Positions 44,796 through 55,988 of a stretch of 64,000 nucleotides of DNA are shown in pieces; the first letter of the stretch is position 1, and each line of letters opens with the position of its first letter. Source of the DNA: Branchinecta lynchi (taxonomy: Eukaryota > Arthropoda > Branchiopoda > Anostraca > Branchinectidae); assembly GCA_023053575.1 (NCBI GenBank), contig JAKZAP010000014.1, positions 12,364,938-12,428,937 on the forward strand, read 5' to 3'. The notes below the pieces were generated by a model. It ran no database searches. It was given only the letters and a program-made list of their open reading frames with translations, and was not told where the DNA came from. The position numbers and the translations under genes were made by a program.

Positions 44796-46369
44796 GACCC
44801 CAGAAGATGTGGTAATTACTCAAATGGCTAAAGACTTCATACATGTCAGTGACATAGAAAACAGACGCTTGGGTAAAAACTAAATGATTTGTAACACGAA
44901 ATAACAAAACCATAGCCTAAGACATTAACAGTTAAAACAAACACAAACAGCAGCACGAGAATTTTGGGACAGGATAAGAGACGATGAGAACAAATACACA
45001 TACCAGCACGAAAATTTTAGGACGAGGTACATACATTGAAAGTAAAAGGCGACACACTGTGCCCCAGGACAAGAGATGGGCCCTGACGGACTGGACTCAT
45101 TGTCTCTAGGGCAATATGCCCATTCAGTCGGCTCTACACGACATTTTTTTGAAAAAAGTGCTTTAATAATGTAACCAATGTTTGCTTTGACGAAGACCTT
45201 TTTTAAAGGCCATGGGAATTTTATTGGATGAACCGTGGGACATTCTTGTGGGTCGACGAAGATTTTCTTTTTAAAGGTCGTAGGAATCTTCATTGGAAGA
45301 GCCTCTCGATGAACATAGTAAGGCATTCTGTGCTAACCCTCCATGCATGAATGATGAAAAGAGCTTTTGTTGAGTCGATGGGCTACAGGTGCGTTAGCCT
45401 ACTCTTGTTCTAGAGGGTTTTGTTCCAACAAATGAATCTTCTAGTTGACGGTAGCAGTAGCCCTATGCCTACTGTTCTGTTTCCAATTGCTTGTGTGAAA
45501 CAGTTGACTATTCCTCGCACCCCGATCTGCGTAAATAACGTCCAACTTCAGTTAGGCTATGCCTGTGAAATTTTGTTGAGCTTCTTGCCGAAAATATCGA
45601 TAGAAAGCGGAACCATCACGAAAAGAGCCAACCGTCGCCCAATTAGTTCTCGGGGGGGGGGGGGGGGGGGGCAAATGAAGCGTGAAGTTTCTGGACAAAA
45701 TGCTCAATCCCAATGCGACAGTGCAGAATATAAGCAGGTTATTCGCTATAAGTTTCGAATAACAGGTAGTTTTGCGAAGGAGTTGGAGTCGAGGTTGGAG
45801 TATTCATTATTTATCCCTTAACAGTGGTTGGATTAGCGTAGACAAACAAATTATCACTTGGTTTGAAAGTTCTTTCTGAGCTGTCCCGAGGAACGAGTGA
45901 TTTGACTTTAGTTACAGAGGATGTGTTGGAGATTAGGAAAGTAATTTTATCTAAGAAGTGATTTGACTTTAATTCCAGAAGATGTCTTCGATGTTCCGAA
46001 AATATTTAATCTAAGAAATTGTTTCGAATGTAGAAAAGGTATTTCTGTCCGGAAAATCCAGATGACTAATCGCAGTGAATTTATACAAGTGACCTTGAGG
46101 ATAATCTGTAACAAACAAAGTTTTAAGCTCTTTCTTCCTAAAAATTTTTCGAATAAGAATTCGTACTCGAATTTCACTGATAACTTAGAAATCCTAGAAA
46201 ACCCCCACAAATCAGGCAAAATTGTCACAAAATCATAACTTGCCCTAGATGAAACTTTGCGAATTTTGCAACGGAATATGAAAGAAAGAGAAATATCAGG
46301 CAACTTTGCTACAAAGAAATTTACCGAGAAAAATCTTAAACAATAATTTTGACTTCCAGATTGTCCAAG
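44796..46369. other. No gene recognised
   Basis: Frames at 45326-44925 and 45420-45821 lack motifs. A G run of about 19 lies at 45651-45670. Two related words (GTGATTTGACTTTAGTTACAG and its neighbour at 45958) form a short direct repeat. Confidence 0.35.
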
Positions 46370-46725
46370 AAGGGCCGAAATATCGCTTTAGGAAATCTTA
46401 GCTGACGTGCTCGTGTAGCGCCATTTTTTATTTTTACAATCAGTTAGCTGTACAGTATACGGTATACTACGAATACAGTATCCTGGAGGTTCTTACCATT
46501 CCATTGCGGTAATGGGTAAATCGTGTAGCGGCGTTTTTTATTTTTACAATCAGTTAGCTGAAGGAGTAGTCATGAATATTATACCTCTTCTGTACATCCT
46601 TCAAATCGTGTTATTAGAGAATATCGTTTTTGACAAATTTCTAATCAGAAATTCGCTCCAGTAATTGTTCTGCTTACAAATACAGTATCCTGGAGGTTCT
46701 TAGCATTCCATTGCGGTAATGCGGG
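46370..46725 (+). repeat. Foldback-arm fragment and two interleaved direct repeats
   Basis: At 46362-46400 a partial right arm of the foldback family (CCAAGAAGGGCCGAAATATC) is present. Next, TCGTGTAGCGxC followed by TTTTTTATTTTTACAATCAG occurs at 46411 and 46511, and AATACAGTATCCTGGAGGTT at about 46472 and 46678. The arrangement a-b-a-b suggests a duplication with later insertion. Confidence 0.7.
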
Positions 46726-49178
46726 CTTCGCTGCGGTTTATGCTATCTTGGCTTTTAGTCCTGTTCAGTTGCAAATGGATGCCCGCAGGGCGATCCCATT
46801 AAGCTTATCGTAACCCTGTGTAGTTCCCTGAGGCGGCCTATATTAGACAGAAAGTGCGATTGGGCGACGCAGTTCGAGAAGGTTAAAGTCTGATAAAAGC
46901 AAGTGTATACCCTAAGGGCAGGTCAGTCTTGTCCAGTGGGGCTAGGATAAAGAAATGTGTGACAGATGTTTTTCGGTGAACGTGAAGTCCGGAGTTTCTT
47001 AAGCGAACTGTGTATTATTAGTCATTGTCCGAATTTCAGTTTTGGTGGGATGAAACAGCAATGTCCGCACAATAAGATTTCTTTGTTCTGTCCCAAAAGT
47101 TGCTTACTTCATTTGTTATGTGTTTTGAAATTCATCCGTGATGTACGAGGAAATGGAAAATGACATGTAGTAGTAGAAATGCATGCAACGACAATGATGC
47201 CATAATTAAAGGAGTTGATTTAGAAGACAAAATATGAGATGAACCATTAACTAACCACAGGAACGATTATTGCGGACACAGTTGTATAGTTCTGTGATGT
47301 CTTAACAGCAGCTAATATTATTCACAACTGGCGGTTTATTAGTTATACAGCAAGTTTGATTACAGTGCGCTTACAGGACTCCATTTTTTTTCAACTAATG
47401 GGGGAATTACGCAGATATGATTTAAAAAAAAGTGATTATTCAGAGGAGTATACACTACTAAATAACCAGCTATGTGACTGTGCAAAACGGATGTGTCAGC
47501 GGAGATTTAATCTGGCGGTTTGTTGACCCTTTTTCAAGGACCCTTGCCAAGAAGGGCCGAAATATTACCTTAATTACCGACCACTTCGGAGCGAATGAAG
47601 ATCAGTCTTGATGTGTTGAATCGCTCGGTCATTGATGATATGATGATTTGTTAGGCATCAGATGCATCCCAGTCGTACTTCGGGGGCACACTGTTCCACT
47701 CTTCATCTAACGACTTTTCGAAGGCTCCTCGTTGCAGGCTGATACAGTTTCGTTCGTCAGACTGTTCTATTTGTTGACAACTCGACATGAGAAGAACTGT
47801 TTGTCGTTGTCGGGTTCTGATAGATGGCTTAAACGGCTTCTTAGAGTGTCCCCTTCTATCCCAACACTCTGGACAGTGAGCATGACAATTGGGGGTTGTT
47901 CTTGTGAGGTCAGCTTATACGTCCTAATAACGTCAGCGCCATCGTTGAAAAATAAGTATTGTCAGTTGCTCGGTTAAATCTCAGCTGAGGTAGCCGTTCA
48001 TTGCGGTCACACAGTTCGCAGTCAGTTTGGACTGAAGGGAAATGCGTAACAGTTAGGCTATATTTAATTTTTTAATTAATAGTCAAATATTTTTCGTCGA
48101 CTTAATTTCTGTTTTTTGACAGTGTAAAACGGAAACGTCATCTGAATTTTGTTAGAGCTATATTTGGATCCTTCTTGGCAAGGGTCCCCTTCAGGCTCAA
48201 GCCGCTCAAGTTAAAAAAAAATGAACTTGTGAAAATTTTTGTGTTTGTTTTGGGGCCGAAATGTGTAGGCCGAAATGATTCGCAATCAGGTTGGGCTGAA
48301 GGAATATTTTTTTTCTGATTTTTTTGCTGAGAGTTTCAAGCCACCTATTTCCGGATTGCACAACTATGTCACTTCACACTCGTACCGTTTCCTGGCTAGA
48401 ACTAGCGATCCGAGAGTATGAGATCCTAGACGTCGCACATGCGAGAATGTTAACTCCTTTGACAATGGAATGCAACTGTCGTACTGGTTTGGTCGTATAC
48501 GTTTAACTTACATTCAACTCTTTCTTCGAGTTTCCTTATCTGCGGTTCCACAGATGCTATCAAATGAATTACTTTCGGTGTAAAAAATCTTAGCATTATG
48601 AATGATGGTGAAAACAGATGTTAGGAAATCGGAAGACACGATCAGTTTTGGTTTCGAACTTGGATGGATAAATTACGATATTTACAGTTTTAAAATCGAA
48701 TATGGTGCAGTGTAGCATAAAAAGAGTGTTTCCCAAGTAAGATGACTTGCTATATTTTGGAAATTTAAGGCGCGGCAGAAAAGTGAAACTTTACAAACAT
48801 CAAGTCCAAGAACATAAAATAATATAAACATCAAACAGTTTTCCTACCCTTCAATCAGAGAATTTGATCCTTATGTCAAACAAAATTCAAAAGTTTTCTG
48901 GAAGTCAATTAGCAAGAGGTTCAACCCGAGTCATTAAGTCATGCTGTTCAAACGTCCCCTAATTTTTCCGCGACACGTTTGTGCGCACAAATTTCTGAGT
49001 AGTCGTGACGCAGATGAACTATGTGCGACACACTCAACCCACAGGTTGAAACTCGCTTTTGTCTTTGCGGTTTTTTCAAATACCTCAAAGCAATAGTAAA
49101 ATCTTTATAAATTTCACTAAGGAGCTCACCAGGCTTAGTCCCTTACCAGTCTTTACTAGAAAGATCCTCAGTTGTATG
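46726..49178. other. Intron with two solo foldback arms, no gene
   Basis: A right-arm piece (AAGGACCCTTGCCAAGAAGG, 47537) and a left-arm piece (CTTCTTGGCAAGGGTCCCCT, 48171) are recognisable. The words CTTACCGCAATG and others show no element boundaries. Open frames at 46966, 47732 and 48324 are short and motif-free. Confidence 0.45.
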
Positions 49179-49343
49179 CTAGGCCGAATCCAGGGGAGTT
49201 GAAACTCCCCCCGAAACACACATAACGATTTTTATAGGCTTTTCCCTCTGATCTATGTGTTTGTGTACTTTTTTGTCCGACCAGCCGGCAACCCTCCCCC
49301 CTAAAGGCACCCCCCCAGAAATAAATTCCTGGATACGGGCCTG
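49179..49343 (-). mobile_element. Short hAT-like MITE family C, copy 2
   Basis: 165 bp with a perfect 8-bp duplication GTTGTATG (49171-49178 and 49344-49351). The right end CCTGGATACGGGCCTG matches copy 1's left end in reverse. The internal words (GGCTTTTCCCTCTGATCTAT, TTTTTTGTCCGACCAG) match copy 1 inverted. It lies at the edge of the dispersed repeat 49345-49585. Confidence 0.92.
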
Positions 49344-49344
49344 G

Positions 49345-49585
49345 TTGTATGTCTAAATGCTTAACAGGATAGCTCACTTTATTTGTGACATTGCGAATTT
49401 CGAATTCCCTGCCAAATTTCCAGACACACCACAAAACCGCTTCGAGAAGTGTTTCGTCAGATACGCCCAGAAAACCTTCTTGGTCGCGGGAACGTACTTG
49501 TGAGCCGGACAAATGATTGCAGAAACACCGTTTTCGAGCCACAGCCGAGCCACTGTTTCTGTGTGGGACCGCGGAAAACTACTTT
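49345..49585 (-). repeat. Dispersed repeat, relative of 19735-20000
   Basis: Shares TTGGTCGCGGGAACGTA-, TTTTCGAGCCACAG- and GTGTGGGACCGCGGAAAA-like words, in the same order and spacing, with 19735-20000. The minus-strand frames start MARKRCFC and MARNDCLC, so an old coding remnant is possible. No family recognised. Confidence 0.55.
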
Positions 49586-50808
49586 ATATCCAATCCGTTA
49601 GATTTACGCTTAGGCTATTCTTAGTAAACTTTTTAACGCAACAGTTTCGCCGAAGTTGTCTTCCCATTGGAGTTTTGACGATTTCGTAAGGCCATGAATT
49701 CTAAACTACTTTTCATCTAAAACTTCGTAATTTCCTTCCTCACGACAAGGTGTAAGTGGATGACGCTTGGAACTAAACGGGGAAATTCCATTCTCAAATT
49801 TTGTCTAGTACTTGCCATTTTTAGCAGAACTCGGGAATTCGTTGGATCATTTTCTAAATAAAATCATTCTTATACAAACATTTTCTACTAGCGTTAATAA
49901 ATATATATCTTTTATTATTTTATTTTTGTTGCACAGTACTTGTATTTAGCAGGATTGATGTCATACTCGGTATATGTACCATAAACTTTTTTAATTTAAG
50001 TTATTTCTTTTATTTTAAAACAATACCATGAGATCATATTTGTTACGTTTTGTGGCTGCTCGATCCTCCTTCCTTCAATTCCGTAACTTTTAACCTATTC
50101 TACCCATTTTTAACTATTCACGTCACTTGGCTTCTAAAATAAACCCTTTTATGGTTCGTATAATTAGGGTAGGCCTACCCTATAATAATATCGACAAATC
50201 AAAAAAGTTTTGGTGGTGTTTGAGAAACAATTAACAAGAACAAGGTCCACCTTAGGTAAGGAATAATTTAATTTCCCCAAAAAGCCTGATGGGCCATGGC
50301 AGGTAAAATAATACCTTAGTAAACTCACGGATTTTGTTTATAATATAATTAACACCAAAAATAAACAAACACATCTCAGCTCCTTACCCCCAAAGAATAA
50401 TCCCGATGCTCCATAGCATATTTGCGAAACCTTTCCAAACTGGCAAAGATCACCAAAATGCATCTTACCAAATTATCCTTTTTCATCATTTCCCTTCTCA
50501 CTCCAAGCAGATGAAAAATATAAGCCGCAGATCGGGCAAAAGCAAGGATCAAAATGAAACTTACCTTTCCGTGTATCTCTTTTTCTTTCCTCCAACGCGA
50601 GACACTCCGCCACCAAATGCCATCCATTTCAGTTCCCCTCCCCTAAGCCCCACTTTAAAATAAATTGTATGCCTCTTTACATTTGCGGGCATTGCTGTTT
50701 CAGACCACATATAAAGTTCTCAGGTTTTTTTCTGATTTTTTATAACTTCGAGTGATTTCGTGAAACACCATTGCTGCAGTTTGGAATATCTCAGTTGGCC
50801 CACAGTAG
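49586..50808. other. Intron or upstream region, no gene recognised
   Basis: AT-rich at 49900-50040. The minus frame 50627-50376 has no motif; it shares GGGCCATGGCAGGTAAA with other repeat ends at 50292. If 50809-51336 is a first exon, its promoter would lie here, but no clear core-promoter elements were identified. Confidence 0.35.
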
Positions 50809-51336
50809 CCTAAGCCAATAGACACAATGTGGTCAAAAAGGCGACGTTCTAGTCTGCCTGACATCGACAAACTATTGCTCTTTCAAACTGCTCGTCGTCT
50901 TGACGTCCCGAATTCTAGACGATTAAATTGTGACCTTAACGGTGACCTTTCTAAAAGTATCGGTGATCTGATGAATATGAAAACTTGTGAGAACGTACGG
51001 AAGCTTGAAGATCGGACAGGGGTCAGTGTCGATGACATTATGAAAAAATTAAAACCCAGCCAGGAAGAAGAAGAAGATAACATGGATATCATTTTAAGAC
51101 GAAAGACTAACGTGTCGGACAGTTCGGATGGAATGTCTTTCCCAGCTAGTCGAGCCGTTATGGGAACTGTAAACTCCAGCCTGATGACCGAGGGAAATAA
51201 TATGAGCGTTGTCATGAGATATGATTCCGAGGAGCTGCATGAAGTGGAAGACATGTTCATGCCGTCTGTCAGAGCTAGGACGCAGAAGTTATCGATGATT
51301 ATAAGGCGAAGGAGGAAATTGTCGTTGGTTGCTGAT
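50809..51336 (+). CDS. Coding exon, unknown protein (possible alternative or later exon of the large gene)
   Basis: Open from an AG at 50808 (or the ATG at 50827) to donor GTAAGT at 51337, phase 0. It encodes 170-176 residues: MWSKRRRSSLPDIDKLLLF at the start, a Glu-rich middle (KKLKPSQEEEEDNMDIILRR), and a basic end (RTQKLSMIIRRRRKLSLVAD). RRRSSLPDID is a strong basophilic kinase site pattern, and a related SNSLPYMPDIE occurs in the exon at 55989. Phase 0 matches the donor at 35330, so it could follow that exon. Equally, the ATG could start a shorter isoform. Weak polypyrimidine tract before 50809 favours an ATG start. No domain recognised. Confidence 0.6.
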
Positions 51337-51759
51337 GTAAGTTATTTATTATTGCCATTTGGACGGATTGGTCTCTTCTATGATATCGGATTAAGTTTTG
51401 ACGTTTCATGCGTATGCTGGTTATTTGGTCTTTTAAGCGACTGTGATGGTGTTTGACGTTTCATGCGTATGATGGTTCTTTTAAGCGACCATGATGGGAC
51501 CGTGATGCTTCCACTCGACCCTCTCTACAAAAAAGTAGCAGCCCCTCCAAAATAAAGTAGATGAAAGTAGATTTCGATAGTAAAAAAAAAGTAGTAAAAA
51601 AAGGCGGGCTTAGTGCAGGAGTAATGCAATGACCGGGCCTGTTATTTCAACACGTCAATGCTTAATGAGCCCGTTTATTTCCAACCTATTCCTTCAGGAA
51701 TAACTTAAAAAAGTAAAAAATATTTTTCTCCTTCTAAACTACAGAGTTTCTAATATAAA
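51337..51759. other. Intron, no gene recognised
   Basis: Contains a short direct repeat (GTTTTTGACGTTTCATGCGTATG-like, about 51395 and 51448) next to the donor, and GTAGAAAGTAG words. Nothing else. Confidence 0.4.
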
Positions 51760-52290
51760 ACCATATTTTGTTGAAACTGTGAGCGGCAGGCAAATTTTTT
51801 TTTAAATCATCTTGTTTTCTCAAAAAATTACAGATATTTCTTCAAGCCAGATTATGTTAAAACTGTGCGCTGCAATCAAAAATTCTGAAAAAATTCTGTT
51901 TTCTGCTAAAATACTGAGACTTCTGTTCAAATTGTGTACAACAGCAACAGAAAATATGGCTGTTTTCAGTTAGCCTATAGATATTTTGGCACAAAACCAG
52001 ATTGTGTTAAAAATGTGCGCCGCAGGCAAAAATTTATCCCGTTTTCTGCTAAATACGGAGATTTTGGTAGAAAACACAACTGTGTGCTGACTGCGTACAT
52101 CAGGAAAAATTCAGCCTGTTTTCTGCTTAAATAATTTGTTATTCTGTTAAAACTCTGCGCCGCAGGCAAAAAAAGAATTCGAAAATCAGCTCTTTCATGG
52201 TTAATTTGAGAGAATTATATACAAAACCAGATTGTTTTCCAAACCGCAGTGTATCGCAGACAAAATTATTGGTTTGGATATAAACTTCTT
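51760..52290 (+). repeat. Degenerate ~75-bp tandem repeat
   Basis: Words CTGTGCGCCGCAGGCAAAAA, TTCTGTTTTCTGCTAAAATA and ACAAAACCAGATTGTGTTAA recur six or seven times at about 70-90 bp. Units are strongly diverged. Non-coding. Confidence 0.75.
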
Positions 52291-53189
52291 TTCTGCTTGT
52301 TAATCCAAAGCAAAGGAAAACAAATTGTAGAAATAAAGTATAATAATGCCCAAAACAGTAGAAATAAAGTAGTAAAGTAGATTCAAAAATTAAAAAGTAG
52401 AATGGTCCAAAATACAGTATTCTACTTTGAAATACAGTAGAAGTGGAAGCACTCAGGCTACATGCAGATCATCACTCAGCAAAGGGGTAGTAGTAAACCC
52501 GAGGTACTTAAGCACATGCACAACTTGAACAATTTGAACTGATATGCCTGATAATCTATCTGTTAATCTAATTTATTCGGCTAACATAGCATGCAAATTC
52601 ATGAGAAAAACAGACGACGTAAAAATACCAAACCTGATTTTAGATCCTTTCTTCCCTTAAAACTGACAATGCGCTTCCTCATTTCTGAGCATTCAAGTTG
52701 TAAATTTTGCTCACTAGCATTCTTGTGCGATGAAGCCATTTGAAGAGCATTGTCGTTAGTTATGAAGTTTGAACAGCAACGAGTTTTCTAACTATTATGA
52801 GGCACCATTAGATATAATTCGAGGATATTCCGCCGAATAATCACAACCTTTTTGGGAGCCCAGACGTCAGTGACGGGAGTCTCTGTCTGTAATCATGATA
52901 GCTTTTGGCCTGGTAGGCTCGAGGGTCTGTGAGACGGTGGATTTAGACAAAGTCCTAAATTTAATGGTGGGTTCTACACATTAAGGCTTGAAAAAATATG
53001 TTCTGGTCGACTAGATTGACTAAATTAAGGTGACATTACATGCTGAACTCGGCGGATAGGTCTTATAGTCCAGCGTAAACATCGATTTCGATCCAACCAT
53101 AAATTAAAACAATGGCCAAAGACGGGAAGTCAGCTACGATGTTTGACATCAAATATGCGGCCTATAGTTTATTCCAGGGTTCTTTCTTT
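52291..53189. other. Intron, no gene recognised
   Basis: Repeated AAAGTAG words to 52450, then sequence without recognisable features. Confidence 0.35.
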
Positions 53190-53335
53190 CAGTCCAGGAA
53201 CAGCCTGATGAGGACCCTTGTCAAGTAGTGACGAAATATCGCTGTCGAACATCGTAGCTGACTTTCCGCGTTTAGACATTGTTTTAATATACGTTTCCCA
53301 GTCAACTTGGGATCAAGGAGTATTTTCGATCGAAC
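53190..53335 (+). repeat. Foldback family, right arm with hammerhead-like core
   Basis: CTGATGA at 53205-53211 and GAAA at 53233-53236 keep the hammerhead order, but the intervening stem is altered (GGACCCTTGTCAAGTAGTGA) and pairs poorly. The outer motif follows in diverged form (CAGTCAACTTGGGATCAAGG). No left arm was seen. Confidence 0.65.
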
Positions 53336-53499
53336 CAGAAATGTCTTCGTCAAATGGATTGGATTATCAGTAAAGGGAAAGAAGGCTTGCTCATTATAAG
53401 TGTCTGCACCATATTCACCCCACCTGATGAATATCTAGACTTGACTGGTATAGAAATGTTGGTTAAACACAGGTCAAGGTCCACTGAGGAATGAACTAG

Positions 53500-54740
53500 A
53501 CCAAAGGTATCGATGGGATCCCAAAAATTTAAAATTTATTGGACTTCTTGATCCAGACAATCAAATCTTGTAGATTTCCGAGTCTTCGCCAGACCTTTTT
53601 AACATTTTACTATTCATCCATAACCCACCGCTTGAATATGTACAATGCCGCAGTTTTGGTGTTTTCGGCAACTTACCGGCAAACGACTGATCAGATGAGA
53701 AAAACAAGTTCAGATATGGATTCAGGAAGGGTGTTTTACTCTAATATCTCATCCTAATCCACTTCGGAAAGGCCGTTTACTTTGACAAAATTCTTCATAT
53801 TTTACCAGCATTTCCCGGCGAACTGCATGCAGAGCAAAAGAGCTAGTGACATTGAGAGGAGAACCTTTCAATCCAAATTTCCGAGTTTTGGCAAATTTTG
53901 CCAGCCTATCTGTCACGGAAATAAAGTTCAAAATGCAGTTCAGCATGTCTCCTTATCCCGTTACCGAGTCTCTAATTGACTTTGGAAACAAGTTTGAGCT
54001 TCAACCAAATTTACAGTTTCGGTCGAATCCGGGTGAATCTTTTGTCCGACAAGAAGACCGAGTTCAGATATGGATTTAGCAGGCCTCCTTACTCCTTACA
54101 TGACTATCTCATTAGCTTATAAAACATACCTTTTTTAGAGCCCTCTGGCTCTAAATATGTAAAGGACTCATCTACAACCTGGACAAGTAGATCGCCCGTA
54201 ATCCGGTCAAAATCGGAATTTTTTTTAAGAATATATTTTTTATTTAAGTTGATTAAATGTTCGATTAAAGGGTAAGACGACATGCTAAATCCACAAATGA
54301 CAATAAATTTCTACCCGAACATGTAGTTCGCCCGGAATCCGACAGAAACCAAAAGATTTTTGAAAGTTGAAGGTTATCTGAAGTTGATTATATAGGTTCG
54401 ATATAGGGATAGGGATGAATTCTTTTGACCTATCTTTTTTTGCCGGACAATTAGTTCACCCGGAATCCGGCGAAAACCGAATATTTGGCAGAAGTAGGGC
54501 AGGAAGGTTCGATCAGTTTCGTCGAAGTAAATCTGACGTATAGTGGTAAATACACATTCTGAATCTATACCTGAACATGGTTTTCTCAGATGACTAGCCA
54601 TTGGCATTAATCTCTTGCTAAATTGTAATAGTAGAATGTTCAAGGAGTCTGGCTAATACCAGATATCTACAAGACGCAATTGTCTGCATCAGATATAAAA
54701 TTTTTGGGATCCCGTAGAAACCTTTGATCTTGTTTTTTTG
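53500..54740. repeat. Two head-to-head GGGATCCC-family copies
   Basis: At 53503-53527 the family's 3' end is inverted (GATGGGATCCCAAAAATT). Antisense modules continue to about 54110, sense modules from 54180 onwards, and the sense 3' end (GGGATCCCGTAGAAACCTTT) is at about 54707-54735. Both 5' GGGATCCCAAAA ends are missing at the junction. Frames inside (53749-54079, 54374-54643) are repeat translations. Confidence 0.72.
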
Positions 54741-55655
54741 TTGCTTCGTCGGAACGCGAAACGCTCTTGATCAGGTTCTTGAAGTTACAGACCCCAGAAA
54801 GAAGACATTCCGTTTTGTTTTTATTATTGCCGCATCAAGCCGATAATTCAACTGAAGTCGGCAAAGATTCACGAGCTATGTTATCAGATAAGCAGTTCCC
54901 TTTCCGTTTCGCAGCATTGTCAAACAAACCCCATTTGGAGATACGGCACATTTTTCGTCTGTCACTTTTAGGTTCTGGTTCTTTTGATTGTTTACAATAC
55001 TTACAGCATAAATAATCAGTTGCTCCCGGCAGAGAGTAAAGCTCGATTGGCACGGCACAGTCCAGGAAAAGCTGTGATTTTTATGAAACTTGATGGCTCA
55101 GTGCTGATAGAAACAGATACTATAGATGCGATATTTGAGTACACGAACCGTATCTGGCCACGGTTGGGGGTTTGAGAGGGGTACATCCCAAAAACTTTGT
55201 GACATGTGTTGACCAAACGGGTTGAGTGATTGGGGTAATACTTGGACAATATACAGTTAATACTTCAGATTAGCCGCCATGTTAGGAGCAAATCTGGTGT
55301 GTGTGTACCGGGAGGGGGGTGGGAAGTCGGAGAAGACTCTTGAATAAAATAATCACGCTTAGGGACCAAACCAGTCGAACTCTTCCTGGTATTTGCCCGT
55401 GACTCTTGTTTCGCTTGAAGCCAGACACGATTCAGCGTTATATTTTACTATGGATGCTCGAGCTCAACACGTAGCCGCCTTGAGCATGTCATTTACATTA
55501 ATGCTTGCCCCATAGCCTTGCCTGTTGCTTTGTCGTTTTAGATTACTTTTTTCTCCATTGTCATTTGATCATTTATGTGCAGATTTTCTCTAGTAGGGAT
55601 TTTCCTTAGCCACTGTAAATTGTTTCCCTTTCATTCTCATTCTTCGTGTTTATAG
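54741..55655. other. Intron or intergenic, no gene recognised
   Basis: Overlapping frames on both strands at 54767-55249 without motifs. A pyrimidine-rich tract precedes the AG at 55655. Confidence 0.35.
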
Positions 55656-55775
55656 CGCATGATCAGATACCGGAGTTCTCACAAGTTAGGAAATGTGCTG
55701 GATGCCGAAGCAGTTTCCAGTGGATCGTTGCTGGAACATATCGATGACACTCTAGGATTTTGTAGTGGGAAATGA
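55656..55775 (+). CDS. Possible small exon after 51336
   Basis: A strong pyrimidine tract and TATAG acceptor end at 55655. The frame in phase 0 from the 51336 donor reads RMIRYRSSHKLGNVLDAEAV, then SSGSLLEHIDDTLGFCSGK, and stops at TGA 55773-55775. If joined to exon 50809-51336, it would end a protein of about 210 residues. A donor inside it (TTTT|GTAGTG) is also possible. No family recognised, low confidence. Confidence 0.35.
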   Translation, partial: RMIRYRSSHKLGNVLDAEAVSSGSLLEHIDDTLGFCSGK

Positions 55776-55988
55776 AACAAGTTTATTCTATTTTACAGAG
55801 ATTGCCGCTGGTGTTGCTAAACAGTTTTATGTACAACTGTACAGGATCTACTTTGAAACTGGATTACTTGATTTTAGTACAAGACTACGTCCTAGTGTTT
55901 CCATAACCAGATCCTTTTTCATCCATTGGTCCCGGCCTGGTTCTTGGCTCAGAGTTATATGACCTTATGCCTTAGCAGTGCGTAACTG

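Noticed and set aside
44518..44913. Thr/Ser/His-rich minus-strand protein with STRQLT repeats
   Set aside because: It is the translation of the GTCAACTGACG minisatellite.
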